DNA of 64,000 nt. It comes from Granulosicoccus sp964390335. Its GTDB lineage: Bacteria > Pseudomonadota > Gammaproteobacteria > Granulosicoccales > Granulosicoccaceae. Below, one piece after another: positions 45,470-54,803 of the stretch (position 1 is the first letter of the stretch; the number at the start of each line of letters is the position of its first letter). Location of the stretch: positions 1 to 64,000 of the forward strand of contig CAYMHU010000014.1 in assembly GCA_964390335.1 (NCBI GenBank). The letters are read 5' to 3'. Both the position numbers and the translations under genes were made by a program. The notes beneath the pieces were generated by a model. The model was not told where the DNA came from. It saw nothing but the letters and a program-made list of their open reading frames with translations, and did no database searches.

Positions 45470-46001
45470 TCAGGCGCAAGTGGCGAGAACAGCCACTTAT
45501 AAATCACAGCAAGGCATTGGCTTAATCGAAATCCTGGTTGCCGTCGTATTAGTGTCTATTGGCTTTCTTGCGGCTGCACGCATGCAGGTGGAAAGTATGC
45601 GTTTTAGCCAAAGTGCTTACTTCCAATCTCAGGCCTACTTTCTTGCCAGCGACATGATCAACCGCATGCGTACCAACACCGAGGGTGTTGAGGCCGGTGA
45701 TTATGACAACGCTATCACTGGCGCAGGGACCATGGATCAGGGTTGCTCCACACAAGCATGTAACGCGACTCAAATTGCGTTGCAAGATATTCATGACTGG
45801 AGTAGCTATTTCCATTCACGAGACGGCAACGCTAATTTTGTTCCAGCGCTACCTAGTTCGGACTCGATTCAAGCATTCGCACAGGTTGTACCTATTGACG
45901 AACAGATATATCAAGTGAACATGACTTGGTCTGAAGCGATACGTGGCGAGCAAGTAGCACAAAGCCTGTCTGTCAATTTTGCTTTGGCGCAAGAGCAATA
46001 G
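45462..46001 (+). CDS. pilV: minor pilin PilV, copy B
   Basis: A 179-residue protein. ATG at 45462, GGAG 7 bases upstream, 8-base overlap with fimT copy B. The leader ends KSQQG and is followed by IGLIEILVAVVLVSIGFLAAARMQVESMRFSQSAYF. Close paralogue of the gene at 36315, with the same N-terminal 40 residues apart from conservative changes and the same DYDNA-x-T-x2-GT block; the C-terminal half is more diverged. Confidence 0.9.
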   Translation: MDSQAQVARTATYKSQQGIGLIEILVAVVLVSIGFLAAARMQVESMRFSQSAYFQSQAYFLASDMINRMRTNTEGVEAGDYDNAITGAGTMDQGCSTQACNATQIALQDIHDWSSYFHSRDGNANFVPALPSSDSIQAFAQVVPIDEQIYQVNMTWSEAIRGEQVAQSLSVNFALAQEQ

Positions 46002-46003
46002 AA

Positions 46004-47173
46004 ATGCCCATACAAGCTGAAAACCTAAACCATCGACGCCCACAATTGGGATTGTCACTTGTTGAACTGCTCATTGCCATGACATTGGGTTTGATCCTGA
46101 TGACTGGCATGATTGCCGTTTTTTCTGGCAATAAACGCAGTTCAGAGCTGAATACGGCAATGGCAAACATGCAAGAGAACGCACGGTTTGCGTTGTCAAC
46201 ACTAGCCAGGGATATCCGAATGTCAGCGTATCAAGGCTGTGTTGATGTCAGAACAAGTTCGCTAAAAGTCAAAGCACTCAATGCCCCTATTCCCATTATC
46301 GGTACCGATGTCTCGGGCCAGCCGCTGTACGACTTTAATGCCTCATCCTCCACAGGCTCTGTTATCCAGCCTAATGGAAATTGGGTGCCCGCAATACCTG
46401 GAGGTTTCATTCCACCTGTTAACAATCCGGCGATTCCTGGCACACATGCATTGGCCTTGCAGTATGGCGACCGCAATCACGCGAGCATACTCGGCCCGAC
46501 GTTAGTTGGTGGTCTACCAAGCCCCGCTGGCAATCTGGAGATTGAAGCAGGTGTCGGATTAAACGCAGGTGAATTAGCTATTGTGTCAAATTGCGATATG
46601 GCTGAGCTATTTGAAGTGACCAGTAGCACCGTTACTCCCAACGGCCAAATTCTAGGCCACGGACCTACAGCAAACTTAAGCGGCAACTTCACAATTGTCT
46701 ATGGAACAGCAATCAACAAAATTCAAACCAAAGTCATGAGATTTCGTTCCAGCATTTTCTATGTTGGTGATACTGGTTTGGTTAATGAACAAGGTGATCA
46801 AATCAGAGCACTGTATGAACAAACCTTTCCTTACAATGATGCATCCAACCCGCCTTCAGAGATTGTGCAAGGCGTTGAAAATTTACGCTTGTCGTACGGC
46901 ATTAGGCAAAACGGTACTTTGCGTTATGTAACCGCTAATGATCCCGCGTTCAACCCACAAGATGTGGAAAGTATTCAAGTAGGATTGATAATGGTGTCTT
47001 GGGACCATATCGCCGAGCAAGACGATACTAATACCTACATCATTGCCGGCCAGGCAATAGCCCCGGCCGAAAATTCCGTAGACGCGACAACACACGCACA
47101 GGACAAGCGATATCGACTGGTGTTCAACACAACAGTAAAAGTTCGCAACAGACGAGACAATCGCCTGCTGTAA
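46004..47173 (+). CDS. pilW: minor pilin PilW, copy B
   Basis: A 389-residue PilW paralogue. The leader ends RPQLG and is followed by LSLVELLIAMTLGLILMTGMIAVFSG (Glu at +5), then ENARFALSTLARDIRMSAYQGC. Near the C terminus are WDHIAEQDDTNTYIIAGQAIAP and the shared YRLVFNTTVKVRNRRDNR ending. Separated by 2 bases from pilV copy B. Confidence 0.92.
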   Translation: MPIQAENLNHRRPQLGLSLVELLIAMTLGLILMTGMIAVFSGNKRSSELNTAMANMQENARFALSTLARDIRMSAYQGCVDVRTSSLKVKALNAPIPIIGTDVSGQPLYDFNASSSTGSVIQPNGNWVPAIPGGFIPPVNNPAIPGTHALALQYGDRNHASILGPTLVGGLPSPAGNLEIEAGVGLNAGELAIVSNCDMAELFEVTSSTVTPNGQILGHGPTANLSGNFTIVYGTAINKIQTKVMRFRSSIFYVGDTGLVNEQGDQIRALYEQTFPYNDASNPPSEIVQGVENLRLSYGIRQNGTLRYVTANDPAFNPQDVESIQVGLIMVSWDHIAEQDDTNTYIIAGQAIAPAENSVDATTHAQDKRYRLVFNTTVKVRNRRDNRLL

Positions 47174-47223
47174 CAACAGCAATGCCAGTTTAGCAAGCTA
47201 ACAACTGAATTTAAGAGTAGCCA

Positions 47224-47730
47224 ATGAACAATAATGTGCAAAATAAATTTCAATCAGCCCAGCGCGGTGGAGCACTACTCGTGGCTATGATTATGATTTT
47301 TATGTTGTCTATTATGGGTATTTCGGCTATGCGTGGCTCTTCACTTGAAAAGCGTATGGCAACGAATTCGGTCCAGACTGCAATAACCTTTCAGGGTGCT
47401 GAATCAACTGGCGAGGAAGCGCTAAATGACAATGAAAACCTGCAAGATGCATTTGAAATCGCAGATATTGCTGGTATTAACGCAGGCAATGAAAAAGCCT
47501 TGATGCCAGTGCCAGTGGATGTTGATCTAAAACAGGATATTGGCATGGACAGTAGTGCTGATCTTGTGTACGTGGGACAAGGGCTCGCCCCTGGATTCGG
47601 GGCAGGCGTTGGTGGAGCAAATTTTGTTGCCCTTCGATTCGAATCTCGAGGTAGTGCTGAGGTGGAAGCAATCAGGGCGACCGCTGGTGTTGTGCAAGGT
47701 GCATATCGAATTGCGCCAGGCATGAACTAA
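47224..47730 (+). CDS. pilX: minor pilin PilX, copy B
   Basis: A 168-residue PilX paralogue. The leader ends SAQRG and is followed by GALLVAMIMIFMLSIMGISAMRGSSLEKRMATN, closely matching copy A. It begins 50 bases after pilW copy B, unlike the overlapping arrangement in set A, and has only a weak ribosome-binding site. Confidence 0.9.
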   Translation: MNNNVQNKFQSAQRGGALLVAMIMIFMLSIMGISAMRGSSLEKRMATNSVQTAITFQGAESTGEEALNDNENLQDAFEIADIAGINAGNEKALMPVPVDVDLKQDIGMDSSADLVYVGQGLAPGFGAGVGGANFVALRFESRGSAEVEAIRATAGVVQGAYRIAPGMN

Positions 47731-47769
47731 CCCAGTCAGCAAATGATTTAAGTATAGGAAGTTAGGCTT

Positions 47770-50700
47770 ATGAGAAGAAATAAAAGTACAAAAGGCTTCA
47801 TATCGAATATGCTAGCTGCTGCATGTGCTGTAACGCTTTGCGTGTCAACAGCATCGGCAGATGATACAGAGGTATTCTTCGGCCAGGTCGATCCTAATTT
47901 GGATATCTTCCCTAATGTCCTATTTGTATTAGATACCTCGGGTTCGATGAACTGGTATGACGAGGGTGCCACAGGTACACGATTAGAGCGTATGAAAGAC
48001 GCACTAGACGTCATCCTTGATAACACCGCTAACGTCAATGTGGGCATTATGCGCTTTAACGGTAGTAGCGGTGGTGGATCGGTGCTGTTTCCAATAACGC
48101 CGATTGATAAAGAAATTTGTGATCAAGGTGATTGTGGTTTAATAACAGCCGTATCTCGCATTGGTAGCGCTAATGATGATGCGGAGGAAAACATCACCAA
48201 CAATGCTGTGAGTCTGGGAGGCGACATATTGTCTATGGGCTTAGACGATTTTGCATCTAACACACCACAAGCTGTAGGTCTCCGTTTTAATAAGATCAAT
48301 GTGCCCCAAGGCGCAACAATCACCTCTGCATGGATTGAGTTTACTGCGCATAAAGATGACACTAACGCCACTGAATTCGTAATTAAAGGCGAGTTGTCAG
48401 ATGACACGGTAGAATTCGGCGCGACTGATGGCGATGTGAGTGGACGCCCTACCACTGCTGCCTCTGTTAATTGGACACCGAATGATTGGACACAAGGACT
48501 AACCTATAACTCCGAACCGGTTACCAGTGTGTTGCAGGAAATTGTTAATCAAACCGGATGGTGCGGCGGCAATTCTCTGTCCATGATTATCACTGATACA
48601 GGCAGTGGTACTCGTGCGGCACGATCGTTTAATCAATCTCCCACCGATGCGCCGGCACTGCGTTATACCTACGACACAAGCAGTATTCCCGTAGGCGGCG
48701 GTTGTACAAAAAAAACGTTGGTCAGCGCCATCAACGCAAGCTCCGATGATGCAGAACAGCGTACCAGCAACGGGTCGGTCAACTTGAATAGCTCGGATCT
48801 TGAGTTACCTAGAGATGGCAATAGACAACAACTGGTTGGCCTGCGTTTTAATAATGTGGATATTCCAAAGAACGCCATCATTACAGAAGCCAGTATCGAA
48901 TTTGAAGTTGACCGCACGCGCAACGGCGCAGTGTCTATGAATATTCAAGGTCAGGCTCACGACAACCCGCCAACCTTCCAACAAAATCGATGGAATATTT
49001 CAAATCGGGCGCGCACCCAGACTGTGCAGTGGAATAATCTGCCGGTGGTCGCTCAAAACGGAAAAATGCTGGCGGAAAACTTAGAACCCATTGCGCAAGA
49101 ATTGGTTAACCGTTCAGGCTGGGAGTCCGGCAACTCAATGGTGTTCATATTCAGTAGAAGATCTGGCAATGCGTTTCGTGAACTCGAATCCTACAATGGT
49201 GAGCAAGCAAACGCACCAAAGCTTCGCATAGTCTATCGAGCATTTGTGGGCAACGCCGATCAGCAAACTTTTATTACCGCGCGTGATAAATTAAAAGAAG
49301 TGGTTAACGGCTTAACAGCGACAGGCGGTACACCGGTCGTTGATGCCTACTACGAAGCGTCTCAATACATGCGTGGCGACCCAGTTGATTATGGTACGCA
49401 ACGCGGATACAACCGTAGCAGATATCATCGCGTATCAACACCCGACAGCTATACTGGTGGATCAGTGTATCGCGACTCACGTTGTACCGACGGTAACCTG
49501 GATCACTGGTCTTGCTATTCAGAGCAAATCAATGGCAACCCAGTTTACAAAAGCCCGTTAAAGTCGAGCTGCCAGACCAATCACATTGTATTTTTGTCAG
49601 ATGGGGCTGCAACATCAAATAGCGCGGCGCAAAAAGTACGCAACTTAACCGGAGTTGATACTTGCGACATTAACTTAGGACCAGAAGCATGCGGTCAAGA
49701 GTTGGCTCATTGGCTAAACGATACTGATCACGTTGCCGGCATGATTGGCAAACAGAACATTTCAACCTATACCATTGGGTTTAACTTTTCAGGGACGTTC
49801 TTACCGTCTTTGGCCAACGCCGGTGGTGGCAGTTATTTTCAGGCTGATTCAGCTGAAGAACTGGTCAATGTATTCCAGGATATTCTAGGCGATGTATTGT
49901 CGGTTGATACCAGTTTTGTTGCACCCGGCGCAACCGTCAATCAGTTTAACCGACTCACGCACCGTAGTGATATTTACTTCGCACTATTCAAGCCTGACAC
50001 GCAACCTACCTGGGCTGGCAATCTGAAGCGCTATACACTCGGTATAGATGACGCCACTGGTGAAGTAACGGTGATGGATGCTAACACACCTCCTCAACCT
50101 GCAGTTGACCAAGAAAGTGGATTTTTCAGAGTTGATAGTAAGAGCGAATGGAGTTCTACAACTGATGGCAATAACGTTAGTTCAGGTGGCGCAGCAGAAC
50201 AGCTGACCTTTACCAGCGCCGCCCCTCGCAGAGTATTTACCTACGTGGGTTCAAACGATGCAATTCCTAATGCAGGTATTAATTTATCCAGCTCTGGAAA
50301 CTATGCTGTATCGGAAAACAACGGCGTTTTAACAAATGAAGTATTAGCTATAGACACGCTGCCAATGACAGATGCTGAGCTGGCTGCTCATCGCGAAAAC
50401 CTAATCAAATGGGCTCGTGGTATTGATGTAAAAGATGAAAACGATGATAGTGACACAACCGATTGGCGGCAAGCGATGGGTGATCCGATGCACGCACGAC
50501 CGGTCATTGTTAACTACGCTTCAACAGGCGATCCACTCAGCACTATTTTTGTAGGCACCAACGAGGGCTACCTGCATGCAATTGAAAGTCAGTTTGGTAC
50601 CGAGGTATTCTCGTTTGTTCCGCAAGAACTATTGCCGAACTTTCAAACATTTTACGACAATCAGTCTTCAGATAAACACCCGTACGGCCTAGACGGTACT

Positions 50701-51963
50701 CTATCTGTTTGGACCACAGACACCAACGAAAACGTGACTATCGACCCGGGTGAAAAAGCTTACATCTACACGGGTATGCGACGTGGCGGTAAGAACCTCT
50801 ATGCATTCGATGTATCTGATCGAATCAATCCAAAACTTGCATGGGTTATTGAAGGTGGTAAGGGTGAATTCAGCGAACTCGGACAAACCTGGTCTAAAGC
50901 GATACCAACAAAAATCATGTACAACAATCAGGAACTCAATGTTCTGATATTCGGTGCAGGTTACGACACCAATCAAGACACGCAATGGATTACCGATCCG
51001 GTTACCGGACAACTGATTCGCGCCGCTCGCACACCCGATAGTGTTGGCCGAGGCTTTTTTATAGTCAACGCCGAAACCGGTGAACGCATTTATAACGTAT
51101 CTGGTGGCGGAACCGCCGACCAAATTTTTGCCAATATGAATTACTCAGTACCATCCGACTTACGTATCTTAGATGTTGACTTGGATGGTTTTGCTGATCA
51201 GATATATTTTGGCGACATGGGTGGACAGATTTGGCGCTTCGATATTCAGTCTTATCATCAATCGGGTGAGCTGATGACAGGTGGTGTTATTGCAAATCTG
51301 AGTGAAGCTGGCATTGCAGGAGAACGTCGTTTTTACTACGAGCCTGATGTGGCTGTCATTTCTGATAACGGTAATAGATTTTTATCAATCAGTATTGGTT
51401 CAGGATGGCGTGCTCATCCTCTGGATACCTTTGTTGACGATCAGTTCTTCATGCTGAAAAATCATAACGTATTCAGTAAACCGAGCGGCTATGGCAAATC
51501 GACCGACGGTATCAATTTTGTTCCGGTCGTACCAAGTGACCTTGTTGATGTAACAACCTACATCGAAGATCAGGAAACCAACGAGTTCGGTTGGAAATTA
51601 GATATGACCGCTGGTGGAGAAAAGATTCTGGGTGACAGTGTGACGGTAAACAACCAGATCATCTTTACCAGTTATCGCCCTGCTCTGGCTGTGGGTGCAT
51701 GTACAACGGCCATCGGTGGTGGCACGGTCTACACCGTCAGCGTGCTAGACGGTTCACCGACCATTGATATGAACGAAGATGGTGTCATCGATGAGAAAGA
51801 TCGTGAAAAAGAGTTGGACCAAGGCGGTATACCGCCGGAGCCAGCTGCACTGATCACCGAAAATGGCCCTACCGTGCTTGTGGGACCCGAACAACCCATC
51901 AAACCTGATTGGGATGACTTAACCCAGCGCACGTTCTGGGTTGATGTAAGCGACAACGAATAG
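47770..51963 (+). CDS. pilY1: PilY1-type pilus tip adhesin, short copy B
   Basis: A 1,397-residue exported protein. Signal peptide (1-30, ending ASA), MIDAS DTSGSM (55-60), then only two inserted beta-sandwich-like modules (GLRFNKINVPQGATI and GLRFNNVDIPKNAII) before the VWA resumes with TGGTPVVDAYYEAS and NHIVFLSDGAA. The PilY1 propeller follows, with GMRRGGKNLYAFDV and DQIYFGDMGGQIWRFD. The loop equivalent to the Ca-binding loop (about 984-996) reads DTNENVTIDPGE and lacks the central Gly. Overall parallel to copy A outside the inserted region. AGGAAG precedes the ATG. Last gene of set B, followed by a strong hairpin. Confidence 0.93.
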   Translation: MRRNKSTKGFISNMLAAACAVTLCVSTASADDTEVFFGQVDPNLDIFPNVLFVLDTSGSMNWYDEGATGTRLERMKDALDVILDNTANVNVGIMRFNGSSGGGSVLFPITPIDKEICDQGDCGLITAVSRIGSANDDAEENITNNAVSLGGDILSMGLDDFASNTPQAVGLRFNKINVPQGATITSAWIEFTAHKDDTNATEFVIKGELSDDTVEFGATDGDVSGRPTTAASVNWTPNDWTQGLTYNSEPVTSVLQEIVNQTGWCGGNSLSMIITDTGSGTRAARSFNQSPTDAPALRYTYDTSSIPVGGGCTKKTLVSAINASSDDAEQRTSNGSVNLNSSDLELPRDGNRQQLVGLRFNNVDIPKNAIITEASIEFEVDRTRNGAVSMNIQGQAHDNPPTFQQNRWNISNRARTQTVQWNNLPVVAQNGKMLAENLEPIAQELVNRSGWESGNSMVFIFSRRSGNAFRELESYNGEQANAPKLRIVYRAFVGNADQQTFITARDKLKEVVNGLTATGGTPVVDAYYEASQYMRGDPVDYGTQRGYNRSRYHRVSTPDSYTGGSVYRDSRCTDGNLDHWSCYSEQINGNPVYKSPLKSSCQTNHIVFLSDGAATSNSAAQKVRNLTGVDTCDINLGPEACGQELAHWLNDTDHVAGMIGKQNISTYTIGFNFSGTFLPSLANAGGGSYFQADSAEELVNVFQDILGDVLSVDTSFVAPGATVNQFNRLTHRSDIYFALFKPDTQPTWAGNLKRYTLGIDDATGEVTVMDANTPPQPAVDQESGFFRVDSKSEWSSTTDGNNVSSGGAAEQLTFTSAAPRRVFTYVGSNDAIPNAGINLSSSGNYAVSENNGVLTNEVLAIDTLPMTDAELAAHRENLIKWARGIDVKDENDDSDTTDWRQAMGDPMHARPVIVNYASTGDPLSTIFVGTNEGYLHAIESQFGTEVFSFVPQELLPNFQTFYDNQSSDKHPYGLDGTLSVWTTDTNENVTIDPGEKAYIYTGMRRGGKNLYAFDVSDRINPKLAWVIEGGKGEFSELGQTWSKAIPTKIMYNNQELNVLIFGAGYDTNQDTQWITDPVTGQLIRAARTPDSVGRGFFIVNAETGERIYNVSGGGTADQIFANMNYSVPSDLRILDVDLDGFADQIYFGDMGGQIWRFDIQSYHQSGELMTGGVIANLSEAGIAGERRFYYEPDVAVISDNGNRFLSISIGSGWRAHPLDTFVDDQFFMLKNHNVFSKPSGYGKSTDGINFVPVVPSDLVDVTTYIEDQETNEFGWKLDMTAGGEKILGDSVTVNNQIIFTSYRPALAVGACTTAIGGGTVYTVSVLDGSPTIDMNEDGVIDEKDREKELDQGGIPPEPAALITENGPTVLVGPEQPIKPDWDDLTQRTFWVDVSDNE

Positions 51964-51983
51964 CACGTCTTGTAAGAAACTGC

Positions 51984-52015
51984 CATTACCTGCCCGGACA
52001 TTCGGGCAGGTAATG
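51984..52015. terminator. strong hairpin between convergent pilY1-B and znuB
   Basis: A perfect 13-bp inverted repeat (CATTACCTGCCCG / CGGGCAGGTAATG) with loop GACATT, 21 bases after the pilY1 stop and 24 before the znuB stop. The T-run is weak on both sides, but the position fits a bidirectional terminator. Confidence 0.7.
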
Positions 52016-52038
52016 CACATCGGTATTTCTACAAAGCC

Positions 52039-52833
52039 TTATTTCACCAAGCGTCGGCTAAAAACAACATTGGCCACTACAAAAACCAGCCCCGCCATAA
52101 CCACAATACTCGGACCGGTTGGCGTATCTGCTATCACAGACATCCATAGACCGCCTGCTACAGAGATCACTCCCAAAACGACCGCTGTCACAGCCATACG
52201 TTCTGGTGTATGACTAAATACTCGGGCAGCTGCAGCCGGAATTATTAATATAGCGGTTATTAGCAGTGCACCCACTAACTTGATTGCCACAGCAACCAAT
52301 ATTGCCAGGCTCATCATTAATATGAGCTGCTCCCGTTCTACATCGATACCGCGCGAGACAGATAAGTCTGGACTTAATGTACTGGTAAGCAACGGTGCCC
52401 AGCGCCACCATAGTAAAGCGATAACCAAGATAGCACCTATCCAAATGATGACAACATCCGTGCTGGTTACGGCCAAAATATCGCCAAACAAATAACTGGA
52501 TAAATCCAAACGTACACCAGCCAGTTTGGATACAGCCACTAAACCCAAAGCCAGTGATACATGTGCAGTAACCCCAAGCAAGGTATCAAGTGCGTACGTT
52601 CGGCCACTGAGTTTTGCAATGACATAAGCCATGGCCATGGCAACAATCAACACCCCAATAAAAGGTGACACAGAAAAGGCGAGCGACAATGCAATCCCGA
52701 GTAACGCAGCGTGAGAGGTTGCATCTCCGAAATAAGCCATCCGACGCCACACGACGAAGCAGCCTAACGGACCGGCTGCCGCTGCCAGCGCACTACCTGC
52801 TAAAAAGGCTCTTATGAGGAAATCATCTATCAT
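52039..52833 (-). CDS. znuB: zinc ABC transporter permease ZnuB
   Basis: A 264-residue polytopic permease of the ZnuB/metal ABC-3 family with about eight hydrophobic segments. The family features LAGSALAAAAGPLGCFVVWRRMAYFGDATSHAALLG (N-terminal) and AILIIPAAAARVFSHTPERM are clear. ATG at 52833, 2 bases after the znuC stop; a TTG at 52839 overlapping that stop is possible. It forms the Zn importer with ZnuC and the divergently encoded ZnuA. Confidence 0.93.
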   Translation of the reverse strand: MIDDFLIRAFLAGSALAAAAGPLGCFVVWRRMAYFGDATSHAALLGIALSLAFSVSPFIGVLIVAMAMAYVIAKLSGRTYALDTLLGVTAHVSLALGLVAVSKLAGVRLDLSSYLFGDILAVTSTDVVIIWIGAILVIALLWWRWAPLLTSTLSPDLSVSRGIDVEREQLILMMSLAILVAVAIKLVGALLITAILIIPAAAARVFSHTPERMAVTAVVLGVISVAGGLWMSVIADTPTGPSIVVMAGLVFVVANVVFSRRLVK

Positions 52834-52835
52834 GA

Positions 52836-53567
52836 TCAATCGTGATGGTGATGATGGTGGTCGTGGTCATGCTCGTGACGATACAGTGCAAGTGCCCCTT
52901 CCGTCCCTAATCCGAACAATGCCCGGTATTCAGGTGCTGCAGATACGATTGTCGGGGTGCCTTCACAACATACATGACCATTTAAACAAACGACCCTATC
53001 CGACGCGCTCATAACAACGTGTAAGTCATGACTGACCAATACCACCGCGCAGCCCTGTTGCTGCCTTACCTCATCGAGCAATCGATAAAATGCAGCCTCA
53101 CCTTGCTGATCCAGACCCTGAGTTGCTTCATCTAATATTAGTATGTGCGGGTTAGTCAGCAAAGCCTGAGCAAGCAGCACTCGTTGTAATTGACCACCTG
53201 ATAACGCACTGATCTGACTGTTATGCAGATGCTTCACGCCAATGCGGTCAATCCATTGCTGTTTAACATCGACAGAATATTGAGTATTTAGCGATAAAAA
53301 GCGTTCTACCGTCATTGGTAAGTTAGGGTCTAGGCCAAGTCGCTGCGGCACATAACCGATACGCAGGCCTACCCTCTTCTTTAAGGTGCCGGAGTCAGGC
53401 TTGAGCGCACCTATGAGCAAGCGAACAAAGGTGGACTTACCCGAGCCGTTGGGACCCAAAATAGTGACGATCTCGCTCTCTCGCACACCAAAATTTATGT
53501 TGTGCAAGACCCGATCGTTGCCGTAGCTCACCGATACATTTTTGGTGGTGATTAGTTCGTCGTTCAT
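52836..53567 (-). CDS. znuC: zinc ABC transporter ATPase ZnuC
   Basis: A 243-residue ABC ATPase. Walker A GPNGSGKS (38-45), signature LSGGQLQRV, Walker B ILILDEA and the switch His in VVLVSHDLHVV are all present. The C-terminal tail HEHDHDHHHHHHD is a probable zinc-binding extension seen in some ZnuC proteins. I chose the ATG at 53567; the upstream in-frame ATG at 53579 lies inside a 16-bp palindrome. Operon with znuB. Confidence 0.94.
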   Translation of the reverse strand: MNDELITTKNVSVSYGNDRVLHNINFGVRESEIVTILGPNGSGKSTFVRLLIGALKPDSGTLKKRVGLRIGYVPQRLGLDPNLPMTVERFLSLNTQYSVDVKQQWIDRIGVKHLHNSQISALSGGQLQRVLLAQALLTNPHILILDEATQGLDQQGEAAFYRLLDEVRQQQGCAVVLVSHDLHVVMSASDRVVCLNGHVCCEGTPTIVSAAPEYRALFGLGTEGALALYRHEHDHDHHHHHHD

Positions 53568-53570
53568 GAG

Positions 53571-53586
53571 TGCACACATGTGTGCA
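53571..53586. promoter_or_regulatory. 16-bp perfect palindrome at the znuC 5' end
   Basis: TGCACACATGTGTGCA, immediately upstream of the chosen znuC start. The position suggests an operator, but it does not resemble the Zur consensus. Confidence 0.35.
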
Positions 53587-53661
53587 AAGGGGAGCCGTTT
53601 TTGACATGGTGAGACGCAAAAGACAGTGTAAGCATAAAGAGCATAATCAGGGACATCCTAG

Positions 53662-53678
53662 ATGTAATACAATAGCAT
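53662..53678. promoter_or_regulatory. candidate Zur box upstream of znuA
   Basis: ATGTAATACAATAGCAT matches 13 of 16 defined positions of the gammaproteobacterial Zur core ATGTTATANTATAACAT. It is in the znuA/znuCB intergenic region, as expected for zinc-dependent repression. It overlaps the upstream candidate start codon of znuA. Confidence 0.5.
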
Positions 53679-53715
53679 GAAACCTCTTATTGCCTGTGAG
53701 TCTCAACTCCTTGAC

Positions 53716-54738
53716 ATGAAAATTTATCAGCTACTCATCAGGCAATTTGCTCAGATACTGCGTGGGCAATTCACCAGAAGACTCAAACCGACACGATGCG
53801 TTCTTAGCTGCCAATGCTCTATTGCATTTATCATTCTGATCCACCCTTATGCGGTTCATGCCAGCAACACGCAGCTAACTATTATCACGGATATTGCCCC
53901 AGTGCATTCACTGACATCGATGATTATGGGTGAAACCGGTACTCCACATTTACTGGTACCACCAACTCAGTCACCACATCATTTTTCGTTAAAACCGTCT
54001 CAGGCCCAGCTACTGTCTTCGGCGCACTTGGCAATTTTCATTGATGACGAATTCACACCTCCATTAACACGACAAATGAATGCGACTAACAACGATATAA
54101 CTCGTTTAGAACTGAATTCGATACTGACCGGCTTGTCATCTGCTGACATGGTCGAAGCTGACATGGGCGAGCACCATAAACATGACGATACGCTACACAA
54201 TAAGGAACACAATGAAGTTAATCAACACGACGATCTTCATACCTGGTTAAACCCGAACAACGCCATTGTCTGGTTACAGCATATAGCTCAAACTCTATCC
54301 GAATTAGATCCAGACAATACAGATACATACAATCGCAACGCCCAACATGCAATCTCTCAACTCAACGTGCTGAATGAAAACCTGACTCAACTGTTACAGG
54401 GCGTCCGCAACGAACCCTATCTGGTTTATCACGACGCCTACCAACACTTTGCAGCGGCATTTAAACTCACGAAGGCTGAATCAATCGCTATTAGCGATGC
54501 GCGTAAGCCGGGGGCACGACGACTATCCGCCATGCGAAAAAAAGCTCGCACTGTGACTTGCGTGTTCGCAGAGAACCAACACAGCGATGCCTTGGTAAAC
54601 ACGGTGACCGTCGGCCTCGATGTCAAACGCGGCGAACTCGACCCCATTGGTAGTAACTTAGATCGAGGTCCTGATTTGTACATTGAGCTATTGACACAGT
54701 TGGCAGAAAGCTTTAATGCTTGTCTGAGCAAGAAATAG
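53716..54738 (+). CDS. znuA: zinc ABC transporter substrate-binding protein ZnuA
   Basis: A periplasmic zinc-binding protein of about 340 residues. A hydrophobic export signal ends at YAVHA just before the mature domain (TIITDIAPVHSLTSMIMGE). Zinc-ligand regions are PTQSPHHFSLKPSQ, a His/Asp-rich loop (HHKHDDTLHNKEHN) and DLHTWLNP, followed by YLVYHDAYQHF. The ATG at 53716 was chosen because that at 53677 overlaps the Zur-box candidate; neither has a good ribosome-binding site, and the n-region is long either way. Divergent from znuCB. Confidence 0.92.
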   Translation: MKIYQLLIRQFAQILRGQFTRRLKPTRCVLSCQCSIAFIILIHPYAVHASNTQLTIITDIAPVHSLTSMIMGETGTPHLLVPPTQSPHHFSLKPSQAQLLSSAHLAIFIDDEFTPPLTRQMNATNNDITRLELNSILTGLSSADMVEADMGEHHKHDDTLHNKEHNEVNQHDDLHTWLNPNNAIVWLQHIAQTLSELDPDNTDTYNRNAQHAISQLNVLNENLTQLLQGVRNEPYLVYHDAYQHFAAAFKLTKAESIAISDARKPGARRLSAMRKKARTVTCVFAENQHSDALVNTVTVGLDVKRGELDPIGSNLDRGPDLYIELLTQLAESFNACLSKK

Positions 54739-54803
54739 CGTATTCAAAAATGTAAAATTAAAGCATGGTGCACGCACTCGTGCGCGCACACTAGGAGTAA
54801 AAG

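Noticed and set aside
49372..49380. RGD tripeptide in PilY1-B (residues 535-537), possible integrin motif
   Set aside because: It falls in the conserved VWA segment YYEASQYMRGDPVDYG, where copy A reads differently; a three-residue match there is easily chance and is not at the position described for other PilY1 proteins.
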